Shown: in pieces, positions 1-8,556 of the stretch | Layout: every line of letters begins with the position of its first letter | Numbering within the stretch: the stretch's first letter is position 1 | From: Neomegalonema perideroedes DSM 15528 | Lineage (GTDB): Bacteria; Pseudomonadota; Alphaproteobacteria; Rhodobacterales; Rhodobacteraceae | Direction of reading: 5' to 3' | DNA length: 64,000 nucleotides | Assembly: GCF_000374145.1 (NCBI RefSeq) | Contig: NZ_KB893653.1 | Location: forward strand, 630,510-694,509 | Notes under the pieces: generated by a model | What the model saw: only the letters and a program-made list of their open reading frames with translations | Told to the model about the DNA's origin: nothing | Databases searched by the model: none | Position numbers and translations under genes: made by a program

Positions 1-2
1 CC

Positions 3-731
3 CCCGCCAAACCCGCCCCCAAGGCCGCCGCCGCGCCTGCGGCCGCGCCGAAAGCCGCCGCAGCCCCGGCGCGCGCCGCCTCCGCTCAGCCGCGCACCGC
101 CGTGGCCGCCTCCCGCACGCGCGAGGTCTGGTTCTCCGAGCCCCCGGCGGGCTTCGTCGCGCCGGAGCCCTCCGCGCCCATTCAGCCCGCCTCCGCCGTG
201 AGCGTCGCGCCGCCGCTGAGCGTGCGGGAGCCCGCCGCCGGTCCGGCCTATGGCGTGAGCTATGATCCGGCGCCCTCCGCCGTGACCTACGCCGCCGCTC
301 CGGCCCCGACTCAGAGCGGAATTCCTCAGAGCGGACTTCCTCAGGGCGGACTTCCTCAGGGCGAACTCCGCATTCCGGGAACGCCGCCGCAGACCCTCGG
401 CTGGCTGCCCGTGCCCGGCCCTCAGCCCGGCGCGACTCAGATCCAGCCGCCCCAGCCGCAGGCGGCTTATGCGCCCCAGCCCTATGCGCCGCCTCAGCAG
501 CAGCCCGCTTACGCGGCTCCGGCGCCTGCGGCCTACGCGCCTCCGGCGCCTGCGCCCTGGGGCGCGGCCCCTTGGCCCACGGAGCCTGTTCCGGCGGGCG
601 GCGCCATCGCCGGAGCCGACACCATGTTCCTGCCGAGCCATCAGGCCGTCTGCGTGGCGCGTCAGATCGAGGCGCAGCTCCAGCAGGGCGGGGCTCAGGT
701 GGCTCTGGCCTTCGACCAATGCCGCTTCTGA
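3..731 (+). CDS. Ala/Pro/Gln-rich protein, 5' end outside the window
   Basis: The frame is open to the left edge, so the start is missing; the GTG at 102 is probably internal. The visible 242 residues are almost all Ala, Pro, Gln and Gly with Tyr-Ala-Pro runs, plus a short near-repeat around residues 100-115 (S/G-G-L-P-Q units, bases about 311-365). Only the last 35 residues look like ordinary folded sequence: a helix with Cys, Arg and Gln ending in FDQCRF. I do not recognise a family. The low-complexity part resembles the extension of the FtsL-like protein at 56948, so an envelope or periplasmic linker protein is possible, but that is inference. Real coding is likely because the frame stays open with high GC at third positions and ends just before a repeat. 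Confidence 0.6.
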   Translation, partial: PAKPAPKAAAAPAAAPKAAAAPARAASAQPRTAVAASRTREVWFSEPPAGFVAPEPSAPIQPASAVSVAPPLSVREPAAGPAYGVSYDPAPSAVTYAAAPAPTQSGIPQSGLPQGGLPQGELRIPGTPPQTLGWLPVPGPQPGATQIQPPQPQAAYAPQPYAPPQQQPAYAAPAPAAYAPPAPAPWGAAPWPTEPVPAGGAIAGADTMFLPSHQAVCVARQIEAQLQQGGAQVALAFDQCRF

Positions 732-1159
732 CCGGCTGACCGGCCGCGAAGCGTCGTCCAGCGAAGCCGTTTCCGCTTCGCGTCGCGACGAGGCGACCAA
801 ACAAAGACTCGGAGCGTTTGAAGGCCCGACTTGGTCGGAAAACGCTCTGAAGCTTCGCCCGCAGGCCGTCGGGCGAATCGCGCGGATGCGCAGGAGGAAG
901 GGCCTCCGGAGCTTCGGGGAGATCCCTCGGCGCTCCGGAGCCTCCCGCCGTTCGAAGGGCGGCGCCTCTCAGGCGAAGCGCGCCGCGCGGCTTCTCCCCG
1001 GGATTGCGCCGCCGGAGAAAATCGGCCCGGAATCGACGCCGAACCGGGCCGGAGGGTTGAAAAGGCCGTCCCAAGTCTGGACGCGGGCCGGAGCCTCTCC
1101 CATATCCTGCCTCACGCCGCGCGCAGCGGCGCGAGACGAGATCAAGGGAGACGGGCGGC
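732..1159. other. intergenic region with dispersed repeat copy A
   Basis: No convincing gene. It holds repeat copy A (751-847) and then about 300 bases of GC-rich sequence. The second part contains a 9-bp inverted repeat (CTCCGGAGC at 904-912 and GCTCCGGAG at 932-940) without a T-run. The open frames across it (469-1170 and 831-1163) are Arg-rich shadows. The promoter of the DUF533 gene should lie near the right end, but I cannot point to a clear one. Confidence 0.6.
751..847 (+). repeat. dispersed palindromic repeat, copy A
   Basis: A 97-nt element that aligns without gaps to 32030-32126 (copy B). Its first 44 nt also align without gaps to 59930-59973 (copy C, inside murE). Module 1 (751-794) has outer arms GCGTCGT/ACGAGGC and inner arms GCGAAGC/GCTTCGC. 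Module 2 has arms GAGCGTTT (812-819) and AAACGCTC (840-847) with an inner CCGAC/GTCGG stem. Conserved blocks are TCCAGCG, TCGCGTCGCGA and AAAGACT. It reads as a mobile or formerly mobile structured repeat rather than a gene. Confidence 0.75.
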
Positions 1160-1849
1160 ATGACCAATAAAAGCATTCTCGACGAGCTTCTGAGCGCCGG
1201 ACGGGGCATGGCCTCCAAAGGCGAGGATTACGCCGCCGGAAAGCTCGGCGTGGGCGGCGCCCAGACCGAGCGCGGCGCCATGCTCAAAGGCGCGGCGGGC
1301 GGCGCCCTCGCGGCGGGCGCCCTGACGCTGCTGCTCGGCTCCGGCGCGGGGCGGGGCGTGCTGAAGCTCGGCGGTCTGGCCGCTTTGGGCGGTCTGGCCT
1401 ACAACGCCTATAAGAACTACGCCGATAAGAAGCAGGATTCCGGCGCGCCGCTGCAGATCGAGGCGAAGGAGGAGCATCAGATCGTCAACCTCTCCGACGC
1501 CGCCGCCGAGAAGCGCAGCCGCGCCCTTCTGGCCGCGATGATCTCCGCCGCCAAGGCCGACGGCCATATCGACGACAGCGAGCGCCAGATCATCGAGACC
1601 CGCATGCGCGGGCTGGAGGGTCTGGATTCGGCCTTCGTCAAGGCGGAGCTGGCCAAGCCGGTGAATCCGCAGGAGATCGCCGCCCTCGCCGACGGGCCGC
1701 AGGCCGCCAGCGAGATCTACGCCCTTTCGGCGCTGGTGGTCGAGGTGGACCATCCCGCCGAACGGCTTTACCTCAATGATCTGGCGGCGGCGCTGAAGCT
1801 CGATCCCGAGCTGGCCCGCGAGATCGAATCCGCGACCGCCAAGGTCTGA
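1160..1849 (+). CDS. DUF533 / TerB-like protein (YebE family)
   Basis: A 229-residue protein. Residues 40-82 are a Gly/Ala/Leu-rich hydrophobic stretch that could insert in or lie on the inner membrane. Residues about 115-225 form an all-helical TerB-like domain with the pattern AAMISAAKADGHIDDSER, a hallmark of DUF533/tellurite-resistance TerB-like proteins. The family is widespread in Proteobacteria and its biochemical role is not settled; a real link to tellurite is not implied. The ATG start follows GGGAGA at a sensible spacing. It is monocistronic: a repeat lies upstream and a hairpin with a T-run follows at 1875-1906. Confidence 0.85.
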   Translation: MTNKSILDELLSAGRGMASKGEDYAAGKLGVGGAQTERGAMLKGAAGGALAAGALTLLLGSGAGRGVLKLGGLAALGGLAYNAYKNYADKKQDSGAPLQIEAKEEHQIVNLSDAAAEKRSRALLAAMISAAKADGHIDDSERQIIETRMRGLEGLDSAFVKAELAKPVNPQEIAALADGPQAASEIYALSALVVEVDHPAERLYLNDLAAALKLDPELAREIESATAKV

Positions 1850-1874
1850 GGCCGCTTCGGATCGAAGGTTTCAG

Positions 1875-1906
1875 AAAGGTCCGGGGCGGCGCGCTCCGGG
1901 CCTTTT
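1875..1906. terminator. bidirectional hairpin terminator
   Basis: AAAGGTCCGG (1875-1884) pairs with CCGGGCCTTT (1896-1905, one G-U). A-rich sequence on the left and TTTT on the right serve both convergent genes, the DUF533 gene (+) and the HTH regulator (-). Confidence 0.65.
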
Positions 1907-1923
1907 CGCATGAAGGCGGGGCC

Positions 1924-2721
1924 TCAGCCGCCGAAGCGGCAGAAGCGGGCCTCGACGTCGGCGAGGGCCTCGGCCACGTCGGAGCGCCAGAGCCGCCCCG
2001 CCTCGAAGGAGCCGAGCCGCGCCTCCAGTTCGGCCGGAGTGGGCTCGCGCGTCGCCTTCACGAGGTAAAGCGGCGTGACCACGGGATAAAACCCGACTTC
2101 GGCCATCTCGCCGAGCGCCAGCATCACGCCCTTCATATAGCTCTCGCCGGCGTTCTCGCGCAAAAGCGTGGCGGCGGAGACCCGCACCGCCCCCTCGCCG
2201 ACGATCATGAAATAGAGCACCCCCAGACCCGCCGGAATCGAGACCACGCCCCGGAAGTCGTATTCCCGCCGCCGCGCGCCGTCGCGATTGCGCTGACGCT
2301 CCTCGAAGGCGAGGCAGTTCTGAGCCGAATCCCAATGGATCCTCAGGCTGTGGCAGATCACCCGCTCGCGATAATCGAAGCTGCGGCGAAAGCCCCACCA
2401 CCAGCCTTCATAAGCCTGATAATGCGCCCGCACATAGGCGCCGAGCCGGACGGGCGCGGCGTCATGCGGCGGCTCCTCCTCGCTGGCCAGATGCTCCGGG
2501 CGCAGCGAGGCTCCGAGCGCCGTTTCGATCCAGGCGAGCGTGCGCAGACGCACCGGCTCCCCCCGGCGCAGCCGGTCCACGGTCTTGCGGTCCACGCCCG
2601 CCTTGTCGGCCAGAATCTGGGAGGAGAGATTGCGGGCGGCGAGCAGCCGCTCCAGCGTCTCGCCTGTCGCGGCCCAGTCCATCTGGCGGGGGCGCTCGGT
2701 TTTGAAGGGATGGTCCGTCAC
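1924..2721 (-). CDS. XRE-like helix-turn-helix regulator
   Basis: A 265-residue protein. Residues about 17-58 look like an HTH_3/XRE DNA-binding domain (LLAARNLSSQILADKAGVDR, then a recognition-helix-like KTVDRLRRGE). The remaining 200 residues are a conserved-looking domain rich in Trp, Tyr and Arg (for example YEGWWWGFRRSFDYR) that I cannot assign; it may be a ligand-sensing or dimerisation domain. The start is GTG with only a weak Shine-Dalgarno. Two short perfect palindromes lie 94-180 bases upstream of the start, next to a plausible promoter, which suggests autoregulation. It converges on the DUF533 gene. Confidence 0.75.
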   Translation of the reverse strand: MTDHPFKTERPRQMDWAATGETLERLLAARNLSSQILADKAGVDRKTVDRLRRGEPVRLRTLAWIETALGASLRPEHLASEEEPPHDAAPVRLGAYVRAHYQAYEGWWWGFRRSFDYRERVICHSLRIHWDSAQNCLAFEERQRNRDGARRREYDFRGVVSIPAGLGVLYFMIVGEGAVRVSAATLLRENAGESYMKGVMLALGEMAEVGFYPVVTPLYLVKATREPTPAELEARLGSFEAGRLWRSDVAEALADVEARFCRFGG

Positions 2722-2768
2722 CGTTTTCCATTCTCGTCGGGAGCGCGCCGTTCTGCTCGGCGCTCACC

Positions 2769-2797
2769 GAATAGGCGCGGGCTTCCGCTTCCGTCAA
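2769..2797 (-). promoter_or_regulatory. candidate sigma70-type promoter of the HTH regulator
   Basis: On the minus strand TTGACG (2797-2792), a 17-bp spacer, then CTATTC (2774-2769). Transcription would start near 2762, about 40 nt before the GTG at 2721. The palindrome 2815-2831 sits 17 bp upstream of the -35 hexamer. Confidence 0.4.
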
Positions 2798-2814
2798 GAG
2801 GGCGGGCCGGGACT

Positions 2815-2831
2815 CGCCCCAAATTGGGGCG
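2815..2831. promoter_or_regulatory. palindrome 1, candidate operator
   Basis: CGCCCCAA-A-TTGGGGCG, perfect 8-bp arms around one base, with no T-run. It lies just upstream of the HTH gene's candidate promoter. Confidence 0.5.
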
Positions 2832-2884
2832 AAACGGATTGAATGGATGAAAACCGGTGAAATTTCTCCGAAAATGTCCCAAAA

Positions 2885-2900
2885 CGCCCAATCTTGGGCG
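2885..2900. promoter_or_regulatory. palindrome 2, candidate operator
   Basis: CGCCCAA-TC-TTGGGCG, perfect 7-bp arms around two bases. It is the same motif as palindrome 1, with centres about 70 bp apart. Confidence 0.5.
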
Positions 2901-3316
2901 AAGACCTCTGAGAAACGGCCCGTTCATCGCCTTTTCAAAGGGAAAGTTTCATGTTCATAATCTCAACGGATTTCAGGAGCTCCAACACTCAGGAACCCTT
3001 GAGATCCGATGTTCGTTTGCGACGTTATGCCTCCTTCGGCGAAGCGGAAGCGCAATGCCCGTCGGAGAGGCCCCTAGGCGTCCGTCGAAGCCGTCCGGAC
3101 GGCGTTCAGCCGCTCCGGGCCGGGGATGGCCCTTCGTCTCCCGATCCGGCGAAGACGGACGCCCTTTCTCTTTCAGCCGCCCGTCGCGCCGCGCGGATCT
3201 TCAGGTCGCGAAAGAGTCGTTGAAAAACCCCTATTTTCAGAAAAATTCGAGCTTTCCCTCCGGCGGAGCTCCGGCGCGCTTGCCTTTTCGCCGGGGAATC
3301 CTTTCATCGCTGCATT

Positions 3317-5635
3317 ATGAAGAATAAAAAAGAAACCGTTCCCCCTTCCCGCGAAGCTCTTCTGGCCTTTCTGCGCGAATCGCCCGCCGCCGCCACGAAG
3401 CGCGAGATCGCGCGGGCCTTCGGCCTCAAAGGCGCCGAACGCATCGCCATGAAGGAGCTTCTGCGCGAGCTTGAAGCCTCCGGAGAGATCGCCAAGGCCG
3501 AGGGCCGCCGCTTCGGGACCGACGCGGCCTTGCCGCCTCTGACCGGGGCGAAGATCCTCGCGCGCGACGATCAGGGCGACCTCATCGCCGAGCCGCTCGA
3601 ATGGGCGGGCGAGGGGCCCGCGCCGAAAATCCGCGTGGGCTTCCGCAAAGGCGACGCCGCGCCGGGAATCGGCGGGCGGGTCCTGCTCAAGATCCAGAAG
3701 GCCAAGGATTCCGATCTGCCTTATGAGGGCCGCGTGGTGCGGATCCTCGAATCCGCGCAACGCATTCTGGCCGTCTACCGGCGCGGCGAGGAGGGCGGAC
3801 GCGGAGTCCCCGTCAGCCGCAAGGCCGACACCGAATATCGCGTCGAGGCCGGAGACGAGAACGGCGCCAAAGAGGGCGAACTCGTCGAGCTTGAAGCGAA
3901 GCCGGGACGCGGCTCCTTCGGCCTGCCCCGGGCGAAGGTGGTCGAGCGGCTCGGCGACGTGAGCGCCCCGCGCAGCATCTCGCTGATCGCCATTCATGAG
4001 CGCGAGATTCCGGTGATCTTCCCGGAGGCGGCTCTGGCGGAGGCGGCCAAGGCCGGGCCCGCGCCCATGGCCGACCGCATCGACCTGCGGGCGGTTCCTT
4101 TCGTCACCATCGACCCCGCCGACGCCCGCGACCATGACGACGCCGTGGCCGCCATGCCGGACCCCGATCCGGCCAATCCTGAGGGCTGGGTGGTCTGGGT
4201 CGGCATCGCCGACGTGGCCCATTACGTCCGCCCCGGAACGGCCATCGACCGCGAAGCCCGCAAGCGCGGCAATTCGGTCTATTTCCCGGATCGCGTGGTG
4301 CCCATGCTGCCGGACGACCTTTCCGGCGATCTCTGCTCGCTGCATGAGAACGTCGAGCGCCCGATCATCGCGCTGAAGATGCGGCTGACCGCCGAGGGCC
4401 GCAAGCTGGACCACCAGTTTCATCGGGGCATGATCCGCTCCTGGGCCAGCCTGACCTATGAGCAGGTTCAGCAGGCCGCCGACGGACTCAAAGGCCACGG
4501 GCTTTCGGAATCGATGATCGAGGACGTCGTGCAGCCGCTCTATGGGGCCTACGCCTCGGCGGCCCGCGCCCGCGACCGCCGCGCGCCTCTGGATCTCAAC
4601 TTGCCGGAGCGCAAGGTGGAGCTGAACGAGGCCGGCCAAGTGACGGCCATCCGCATGCGCGAGCGTCTGGAGGCCCATCGGCTGATCGAGGAGTTCATGA
4701 TCCTCGCCAACGTCTGCGCCGCCGAGACTCTGGAGCAGAAGCGTCAGGCTCTGGTCTTCCGGGTGCATGAGGCGCCTTCGCCGGAGAAGCTGGCGAGCTT
4801 GCGCGAGACGCTGGATCAGATCGGCGTCAATCTGGCCAAGGGCCAGAACCTGACTCCGAAGCGGCTGAACGAGGCGCTGGATAAAGTCGCGGGCACCGCC
4901 CACGCCGAGGCGGTGAACATCGCGGTGCTGCGGTCTCAGGCCCAAGCCTATTACGGACCGGAGAATTTCGGCCATTTCGGTCTGAATCTGGCGAAATACG
5001 CGCATTTCACCTCGCCGATCCGCCGCTATGCGGATCTGCTGGTCCATCGCGCCCTGATCTCGGCCCATGGCTGGGAGGGTTGGCGCAAAGAGGGCCTGAC
5101 TCTGGAGGAGGAGCGCGACCTCGCGGAGATCTCCGAACATATCTCCGAGACCGAGCGTCGGGCCATGGCCGCCGAGCGCGATTCCACGGATCGTTATCTC
5201 GCGGCCTATCTCGAAGACCGCATGGGCGCGGAGTTCGAGGGCGTGGTCTCGGGGGTGGCGCGGTTCGGGCTCTTCGTGAAGCTCGACGAGACCGGAGCGG
5301 ACGGGCTTTTGCCGATCTCCTCTCTGGGGGCGGAGTATTTCACCCATGACCCCGACCGCCATGCCCTGATCGGCTCGCGGACGGGGACGACCTGGCGCTT
5401 AGGCGACCGGATGCGCGTGCGGCTGGTGGAGGCGACGCCCATCACGGGCGGGCTGCTCTTCGAGCCGGCGGGCGGCTCCGAACGCCGGACGGGGCGGACG
5501 GGGCTGAAGCCTCTGGGCCGGACGGTCGGCGAGAAGCCTCATGCGGCGCAAAGGGCTCTGGCGCGCAAGGCCGCCGTGGCCAAAGCCAAAGCGGCCCGCA
5601 AGGCGAAGCGGGCGGGGCCGCCGAAGAAGCGTTAG
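3317..5635 (+). CDS. rnr: ribonuclease R
   Basis: A 772-residue 3'-5' exoribonuclease that degrades structured RNA and acts in RNA quality control. Domains in order: an N-terminal winged helix (about 20-65), cold-shock OB domains (about 75-230), the catalytic RNB domain with VTIDPADARDHDD near residues 262-275 (the Asp cluster that holds the metal ions), an S1 RNA-binding domain from about 636 (GAEFEGVVSGVARFGLFVKL), and a Lys/Ala-rich basic tail. Length and order match the family. ATG start at 3317. Its stop codon overlaps the stop of the convergent DUF262 gene by a few bases. A 729-residue open frame on the opposite strand is a shadow. Confidence 0.97.
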   Translation: MKNKKETVPPSREALLAFLRESPAAATKREIARAFGLKGAERIAMKELLRELEASGEIAKAEGRRFGTDAALPPLTGAKILARDDQGDLIAEPLEWAGEGPAPKIRVGFRKGDAAPGIGGRVLLKIQKAKDSDLPYEGRVVRILESAQRILAVYRRGEEGGRGVPVSRKADTEYRVEAGDENGAKEGELVELEAKPGRGSFGLPRAKVVERLGDVSAPRSISLIAIHEREIPVIFPEAALAEAAKAGPAPMADRIDLRAVPFVTIDPADARDHDDAVAAMPDPDPANPEGWVVWVGIADVAHYVRPGTAIDREARKRGNSVYFPDRVVPMLPDDLSGDLCSLHENVERPIIALKMRLTAEGRKLDHQFHRGMIRSWASLTYEQVQQAADGLKGHGLSESMIEDVVQPLYGAYASAARARDRRAPLDLNLPERKVELNEAGQVTAIRMRERLEAHRLIEEFMILANVCAAETLEQKRQALVFRVHEAPSPEKLASLRETLDQIGVNLAKGQNLTPKRLNEALDKVAGTAHAEAVNIAVLRSQAQAYYGPENFGHFGLNLAKYAHFTSPIRRYADLLVHRALISAHGWEGWRKEGLTLEEERDLAEISEHISETERRAMAAERDSTDRYLAAYLEDRMGAEFEGVVSGVARFGLFVKLDETGADGLLPISSLGAEYFTHDPDRHALIGSRTGTTWRLGDRMRVRLVEATPITGGLLFEPAGGSERRTGRTGLKPLGRTVGEKPHAAQRALARKAAVAKAKAARKAKRAGPPKKR

Positions 5636-7284
5636 GCGGCCGGAGAAAGCCGCCAGAGACGCATCGCCCGCTCAACAAGCTCCTTCTGCCGCGTCTCCAA
5701 GACCTCCGGCGTCCAGTCCGGCAGGTCGAGGACGGCTTTGGTCAGGTCGAAGGAGACCCGCGCGTTGCGCTCTTTATAGATCTTCTTTTTGCGCTCAAAA
5801 TCGAAGTTCTGAGAGCTTTTGTTCTTGTTGCCTGAAAGCAAGGTCAGATTGCCGAGGCGATGGCGCCAGAAAACGTACTGATCCTCCGTGAAGCGCTCGT
5901 TCCAATAGGCCGCTTTCGGACTCTGAGGAAGCACGTGCTCTATGCTGAGATCCTCGCCGAAGGATTTGGTGACGGAGGCGTCCTGAGCCGCCTCCTCCAG
6001 CCGCAGGAGCACCGCTTGCGCGAAGGTTCTCCGGTATAGATCGCCGTTCAGTTCGACCTGCATGTCTTCATCGTCGGCGTGGCGCCGGAAGACGGCCCGC
6101 AATTCCTCGGCTGATTTCCCATCGCGGATGGCCGCGATCACATGAGCATAGGCCGTAAAGCGGTGGTTGAAGCCGATCCGTCGAATCCAGAATTGATAGG
6201 TGAGCTTCTCCAGCAGCCGGACGAACTCCACCTCGGGCATGTCGGGAAGCGGCTGGTTGAGGAAGGCCAGAAGGGCGGGCGCCCAATCGTCGAAAGTGCT
6301 TCTCGACATGGCGCGCGCCGCCCGGGCTGTTTCGACGAGGTGAAAATCTTTGCGGCCGATCCGCAGATAATTCCCCGCCGAGGCGAGAAGGCCCTCCAGA
6401 AAAGGCTCATGCCGCTCCACCGTCTTGATGATGGAGGCGAATTCCTCATGCAGGATTTTGCGCGCCTTGACGCCGGTCAGGGCCATGCGATGGTGGCCAA
6501 GGAACTGATCCATGCCCGCGACGCTGACGAGGCCCTCAAGCTCAAGCCATCTCTCATGGATCTCATCGCTGATGTTGTCGTCGGTCTCGGAGGTCGAGGC
6601 GAATTTTGAGAAAATCTGATTTTTGATGATGTCGGCGTTGGAAAGCGGCATGCCTCGGGTGTTCAGCACGTTGAACAGCCGGTAGGCTGAGGCGAGAGAA
6701 CTCGTCGTCACGAAGACCACATGAACTTTCTGAAGGAGATAATTCGCGAAGAGCTTCAATTGGTCTTCGGTATGGGCGCCGATGAAGGCGTCGATGGTCT
6801 TCAAATTCTCTAAAAACCGCTGTTTGGGCGCGTCCTGATCCCGGTCGATCTTGCCGCGGACCTGAGCGTCGACCTCTTTCGCCTCCAGCATGTATTTACG
6901 GAAAAATACCTGATCGCGCTGGCGGACGCGGAGTCTGGGGGCTTCGGTCTCGCCGGTTAGGGCGTTGCTTGGCAGGACGAGCCTGCCGAGTTCTGATTTC
7001 GCGGGCTCGGTCATGGCGTCGCGCAGCCGGGCGAAGACGAGGTTCAGCGTCGTCAGGCGCTGCTGGCCGTCCACCACCTCATAGCGCGCGCCTTTCTCAT
7101 GTTCGATCGTGATGAGGGAGCCGATGAAATATTCGGGATCTCTGGCTTCATAGGCCTCCCAGACATCCTCCAGCAATTGCCCGACCTGCGTCGCCTCCCA
7201 GCTGTAGGGGCGCTGGTAATTGGGGATCTCATAGCGGATTTGCCCCGCGAAAATCTGGGCGATCGTGCGTTCTGCTGCTTCCAT
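5632..7284 (-). CDS. DUF262-DUF1524 protein, GmrSD-like nuclease
   Basis: About 550 residues from the ATG at 7284, which follows GGGGGAAGAGGG; an upstream ATG at 7332 would add 16 residues. The N-terminal DUF262 (GmrS/ParB-like nucleotide-dependent) domain shows IPNYQRPYSW (about 20-29) and VVDGQQRLTTL (about 70-80). The C-terminal DUF1524 (GmrD, His-Me/HNH-type nuclease) shows IEHVLPQ (about 447) and RLGNLTLLSGNKN (about 476-488), so both the His and Asn positions are present. Known single-chain relatives are type IV restriction-like defence proteins acting on modified DNA; the target here is unknown. The gene is visibly less GC-rich than rnr and prs on either side, consistent with horizontal acquisition. 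No methylase or partner is adjacent, so it looks like a solitary defence gene. Confidence 0.88.
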   Translation of the reverse strand: MEAAERTIAQIFAGQIRYEIPNYQRPYSWEATQVGQLLEDVWEAYEARDPEYFIGSLITIEHEKGARYEVVDGQQRLTTLNLVFARLRDAMTEPAKSELGRLVLPSNALTGETEAPRLRVRQRDQVFFRKYMLEAKEVDAQVRGKIDRDQDAPKQRFLENLKTIDAFIGAHTEDQLKLFANYLLQKVHVVFVTTSSLASAYRLFNVLNTRGMPLSNADIIKNQIFSKFASTSETDDNISDEIHERWLELEGLVSVAGMDQFLGHHRMALTGVKARKILHEEFASIIKTVERHEPFLEGLLASAGNYLRIGRKDFHLVETARAARAMSRSTFDDWAPALLAFLNQPLPDMPEVEFVRLLEKLTYQFWIRRIGFNHRFTAYAHVIAAIRDGKSAEELRAVFRRHADDEDMQVELNGDLYRRTFAQAVLLRLEEAAQDASVTKSFGEDLSIEHVLPQSPKAAYWNERFTEDQYVFWRHRLGNLTLLSGNKNKSSQNFDFERKKKIYKERNARVSFDLTKAVLDLPDWTPEVLETRQKELVERAMRLWRLSPAA

Positions 7285-7342
7285 CCCTCTTCCCCCTTCG
7301 GAACGCGGCGCCTTCTGGGCGCGTCTGCGCATGGAGAGGGAA

Positions 7343-7380
7343 AATCGCGCTTAAGGATTAAAAAGCGGAAAAGCGCGATT
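7343..7380 (-). terminator. possible terminator after prs
   Basis: AATCGCGCTT (7343-7352) pairs with AAGCGCGATT (7371-7380). Read on the minus strand it is followed by a short TTTT. The 18-nt loop makes it a weak example. It separates prs from the DUF262 gene. Confidence 0.35.
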
Positions 7381-7432
7381 CCGGAAGGAGCCGCGCTTTT
7401 GAAAGAAGCTTCAAGGCGTTATTCGCGCCTCG

Positions 7433-8401
7433 TCAATCGATGGGGGCGTCCTCGAAGAGGCGCGAGACCGAATCGTAATCGGCGGTGCTTTCGATGGCCG
7501 CCGCCAGCATCGGCGCGATGCTCGCCACATGCACCTTCTTCGAGGCGAGCGTGGAGGGCGTCGGCTGGATGGTGTCGGTGATCCAGAGGCTCTCCAGAGC
7601 CGAGTCCTCGACCCGCTTCACCGCGCCGCCCGAAAGCACGCCATGGGTGCAATAGGCGTGGACGCTGGCCGCGCCGCGCTCCTTCAGAGCCTCCGCCGCC
7701 TTGCAGAGCGTGCCCGCCGTATCCACGATGTCGTCGAAGAGGATGCAGGCGCGGCCCGTCACGTCGCCGATGACCTGCATCGACTCGACTTCGCCCGCCT
7801 TCTCGCGGCGCTTGTCGATCACCGCCAGATCCGCGTTGATCTTCTTGGCGAAGGTGCGCGCGCGCACCACGCCGCCGACGTCCGGCGAGACCACCATCAG
7901 ACGGTCCTGCGAGGAGAAATTCTTCAGCGCATGGCGCGCGAAGACCGGAACCGCGAAGAGATTATCCACCGGGATGTCGAAGAAGCCCTGAATCTGCAGG
8001 GCGTGGAGATCGACGGTCAGGATGCGGTCGGCGCCGGCGTGGGTGATCATGTTCGAGACCAGCTTGGCGCTGATCGGCGTGCGCGGCGCGGATTTGCGGT
8101 CCTGACGGGCGTAGCCGAAATAGGGGATCACCGCCGTGATCCGCCCCGCCGAGGCGCGGCGCAGGGCGTCGGTGATGATCAGCAGCTCCATGAGGTTGTC
8201 GTTGGCGGGCGAGGAGGTGGACTGAATCACGAAAACGTCGTCGCCGCGCATGTTCTCGGAGATCTCGACCCAGACCTCTCCATCTGAGAAGCGCTTGACC
8301 TCGCTCGGCACGAGGTGGCGGTGGAGCTTCTCGGCGATTTTGGCCGCGAGCGGGCGATTGGCGTTGCCCGTGATGAGCTTCAGGTCGGGATTGGGCTTCA
8401 T
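7433..8401 (-). CDS. prs: ribose-phosphate pyrophosphokinase
   Basis: A 322-residue cytosolic enzyme making PRPP from ribose 5-phosphate and ATP for purine, pyrimidine, NAD, His and Trp synthesis. Visible signatures: [12 protein letters not shown] near the N-terminus, the flexible-loop region [20 protein letters not shown] (about 98-117), the metal/ATP motif [12 protein letters not shown], and the PRPP loop [13 protein letters not shown] (about 222-234). Length is normal for class I enzymes. ATG start at 8401. The gene stands alone between the DUF262 gene and panC. Confidence 0.97.
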   Translation of the reverse strand: MKPNPDLKLITGNANRPLAAKIAEKLHRHLVPSEVKRFSDGEVWVEISENMRGDDVFVIQSTSSPANDNLMELLIITDALRRASAGRITAVIPYFGYARQDRKSAPRTPISAKLVSNMITHAGADRILTVDLHALQIQGFFDIPVDNLFAVPVFARHALKNFSSQDRLMVVSPDVGGVVRARTFAKKINADLAVIDKRREKAGEVESMQVIGDVTGRACILFDDIVDTAGTLCKAAEALKERGAASVHAYCTHGVLSGGAVKRVEDSALESLWITDTIQPTPSTLASKKVHVASIAPMLAAAIESTADYDSVSRLFEDAPID

Positions 8402-8556
8402 GGCGGAGGTCGGGGCCTTTTTGCTGCGCCGCCCGCTGGCGAAAGGCGGCGCGGGCCTCCTACCAAAGCAGAGGGGCGCTTGTAAACGCTCACGGGCCGG
8501 GGCGCGACGTTTTCAACCCCTGCTTCCGGAGAGGGCGCCCCGCCGCTCCTCGGGCT

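Larger units (their letters stand above)
2722..3316. other. 595-bp intergenic region between divergent HTH regulator and rnr
   Basis: No gene I can support. The left half is AT-richer than its surroundings and carries the candidate promoter and two palindromes described separately. The right half (about 3000-3300) is GC-rich and presumably carries the rnr promoter, which I could not identify with confidence. The open frame 2857-3327 has no family resemblance, no good ribosome-binding site and Arg/Ser-rich shadow-like composition. Confidence 0.5.

Noticed and set aside
469-1170. Arg-rich open frame running through repeat copy A
   Set aside because: It overlaps the first gene in another frame and crosses the repeat; composition is typical of a shifted frame of an Ala/Pro-rich gene.
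2857-3327. Plus-strand open frame upstream of rnr
   Set aside because: No ribosome-binding site, no family resemblance, Arg/Ser-rich composition, and it overlaps the candidate operators and the rnr start.
3173-5362. 729-residue open frame antisense to rnr
   Set aside because: Shadow of rnr; rnr has complete catalytic and S1 motifs, while this frame shows none.
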